In this document: in pieces, positions 37,028 to 37,808 of the stretch
Numbering within the stretch: position 1 is the first letter of the stretch
Layout: every line of letters begins with the position of its first letter
Assembly: GCA_030148065.1 (NCBI GenBank)
Contig: JASBUC010000011.1
Coordinates: 1 to 37,808 of the forward strand
Direction: 5' to 3'
DNA: 37,808 nt
Source: Legionellaceae bacterium
GTDB lineage: Bacteria; Pseudomonadota; Gammaproteobacteria; Legionellales; Legionellaceae
Made by a program: the position numbers and the translations under genes
The notes under the pieces: generated by a model
The model's database searches: none
Told to the model about the DNA's origin: nothing
The model's input: only the letters and a program-made list of their open reading frames with translations

Positions 37028-37104
37028 GCGCCCGTAGCTCAGCTGGATAGAGTACTTGGCTTCGAACCAAGTGGTCGGGAGTTCGAATCTCTCCGGGCGC
37101 GCCA
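37028..37104 (+). tRNA. tRNA-Arg (anticodon TCG)
   Basis: Full cloverleaf: acceptor GCGCCCG pairs with CGGGCGC, the anticodon loop is CTTCGAA with TCG at 37062-37064, the T arm has GAGTTCGAATCTC, and CCA is encoded. It follows tRNA-Lys by 19 bases, probably on the same transcript. Accessory sequence begins downstream, so its 3' end is a possible integration site. Confidence 0.97.
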
Positions 37105-37410
37105 TTTATTTTCTTTTAAATCAGTAAGTTGAAAGAGAAACTTTAAGTTAGACTACCTGGTTTTCCGTTTAACTGTAGTAAAATTATAGTCGTATTATTT
37201 AAAGTCACTTAATAGCTACCTCACACACTGCTATTGTCTTTAAGGTATTGCCCTAAGCTCATTTGAATTAATTCCATCATCATTTGTTATTACATCATCC
37301 TCTATCCTGCTCCCCTATTAGACAACAAGCTACTATATACAGGTTGGAGGCTGTTTAAGTTTTACTGTATAGTGCGCAATTAAAGAACATGTTTATTAGT
37401 AAGGCTTAAT
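37105..37410 (+). other. Intergenic region with one candidate promoter
   Basis: No gene or RNA is visible in this 306-base AT-rich stretch. A possible promoter for the next frame lies at 37344-37373 (TTGGAG, 18 bases, TATAGT). Confidence 0.5.
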
Positions 37411-37671
37411 ATGGATAACACTGACTTAAGACAACCGCCGCAAAGCATGAAACCAGGTTCTGGCAATTACTTTTTTGAAACGACAACTGATAATGACCAT
37501 GAATCTAATGTAAGCAAAGCTTGTGAGCTTGTCTTAACCAGCCAGCCTGAGCAATTACTTAACCTATTAGAGGAAGAGCCTTCTCTCTTTTTTTGTAAAC
37601 ATCCTGAAGTCCAAGATTTAGCCGGACAGATCTTCTACAATGCATCGCCTTGCGATTTAATTTATTTGTAA
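37411..37671 (+). CDS. Short accessory protein, probably a truncated effector-like N-terminus
   Basis: This frame encodes 86 residues with no signal peptide or membrane helix. The middle reads SQPEQLLNLLEEEPSLFF, and the end QDLAGQIFYNASPCDLIYL. That resembles the opening of large unnamed Legionella-type proteins in which a LL...P.LL block is followed by D..GR.F...S...L. In those the chain continues, but here a stop falls at 37669-37671. The end of a transposase gene starts 6 bases later, so an insertion probably cut this gene. A plausible promoter lies about 40 bases upstream. The family resemblance is from memory and is weak; the frame could also be an intact small gene. Confidence 0.5.
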   Translation: MDNTDLRQPPQSMKPGSGNYFFETTTDNDHESNVSKACELVLTSQPEQLLNLLEEEPSLFFCKHPEVQDLAGQIFYNASPCDLIYL

Positions 37672-37677
37672 CTACTT

Positions 37678-37808
37678 CTACCCCTCAGCATCGATATTGC
37701 CATTAAGAGCCATTTGAATAGCCACCAATGGGTTGAACCCTTTGTTAGCCATCGTTTGCAAATAACTAGAGATTCGGCAATAAGCTTTAGCATAAACTTC
37801 AGAGCGAA
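37678..37808 (-). CDS. Transposase, C-terminal part (runs off the window), IS66-like
   Basis: The frame is open from the window edge to a TAG at 37678-37680. It encodes 42 residues starting at RSEVYAKAYCRISSYLQTMA and continuing KGFNPLVAIQMALNGN. Arg-Ser followed by a helix with RI.SYL.T and then NPL.AI..AL.GN resembles the C-terminal end of IS66-type transposases. The rest of the gene is outside the window, so intactness cannot be judged. No terminal inverted repeat was recognised between 37640 and 37680. Confidence 0.6.
   Translation of the reverse strand, partial: RSEVYAKAYCRISSYLQTMANKGFNPLVAIQMALNGNIDAEG

Noticed and set aside
37405-37412. CTTAATAT at the start codon of the 86-residue frame as a Legionella PmrA half-site
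   Set aside because: It is a single half-site overlapping the ATG and downstream of the likely promoter, so it could not act as an activator box.

Overview
This window looks like chromosome from a gammaproteobacterium, most likely an intracellular or host-associated member near the Legionellales (Legionella/Coxiella-like). The core genes (cydAB, acnA, smc-zipA, typA, pilMNOPQ-aroK, damX, asnS, dnaX-ybaB-recR, 4.5S RNA) are gammaproteobacterial in sequence and order. The accessory genes are of kinds typical of effector-carrying intracellular bacteria: two proteins with eukaryotic-type kinase catalytic motifs, a secreted GDA1/CD39-type NTPDase, a membrane protein behind a PmrA-box-like direct repeat, and a broken accessory gene next to a transposase. 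The lineage is inferred from gene content only; no 16S rRNA or Dot/Icm gene is present.

Layout. 1-298 is a tandem array of a 40-bp palindromic repeat. 313-3365 (minus) holds the cytochrome bd oxidase genes cydP-cydA-cydB, with a long inverted-repeat element between cydA and cydB. acnA (aconitase, plus) is divergent from them, with a Fur-like palindrome in between. 6233-12958 (minus) is smc-zipA followed by a uridine-kinase-like gene and a kinase-like effector candidate. 13251-14516 (plus) is a candidate effector with one membrane segment and an internal duplication. 14539-15606 (minus) is a periplasmic HtrA-type protease. 15700-18417 (plus) is typA plus an EamA transporter. 18403-21153 (minus) is a 916-residue kinase/coiled-coil protein, preceded by an iron-type alcohol dehydrogenase. 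A 44-residue lipoprotein gene (plus) follows.

22614-29764 (minus) is the type IV pilus assembly operon pilMNOPQ, running on into aroK and a DamX-like SPOR protein; aroB, often found between them, is missing here. Then come a universal stress protein, asnS, and a divergent small secreted Cys-rich protein. A cluster of direct and inverted repeats at 32408-32688 supplies the last codons and stop of the NTPDase gene. The recombination/replication cluster dnaX-ybaB-recR (minus) has the 4.5S RNA gene just upstream of dnaX. The window ends with tRNA-Lys(TTT) and tRNA-Arg(TCG), a short accessory ORF that appears truncated, and the C-terminal end of a transposase.

Together the core genes cover respiration at low oxygen, the TCA cycle, chromosome condensation and division, pilus assembly, translation and DNA repair. 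The accessory genes sit at the ends of the core operons or between them, often associated with repeats. Start codons were adjusted where a ribosome binding site, promoter or RNA gene contradicted the longest reading frame.
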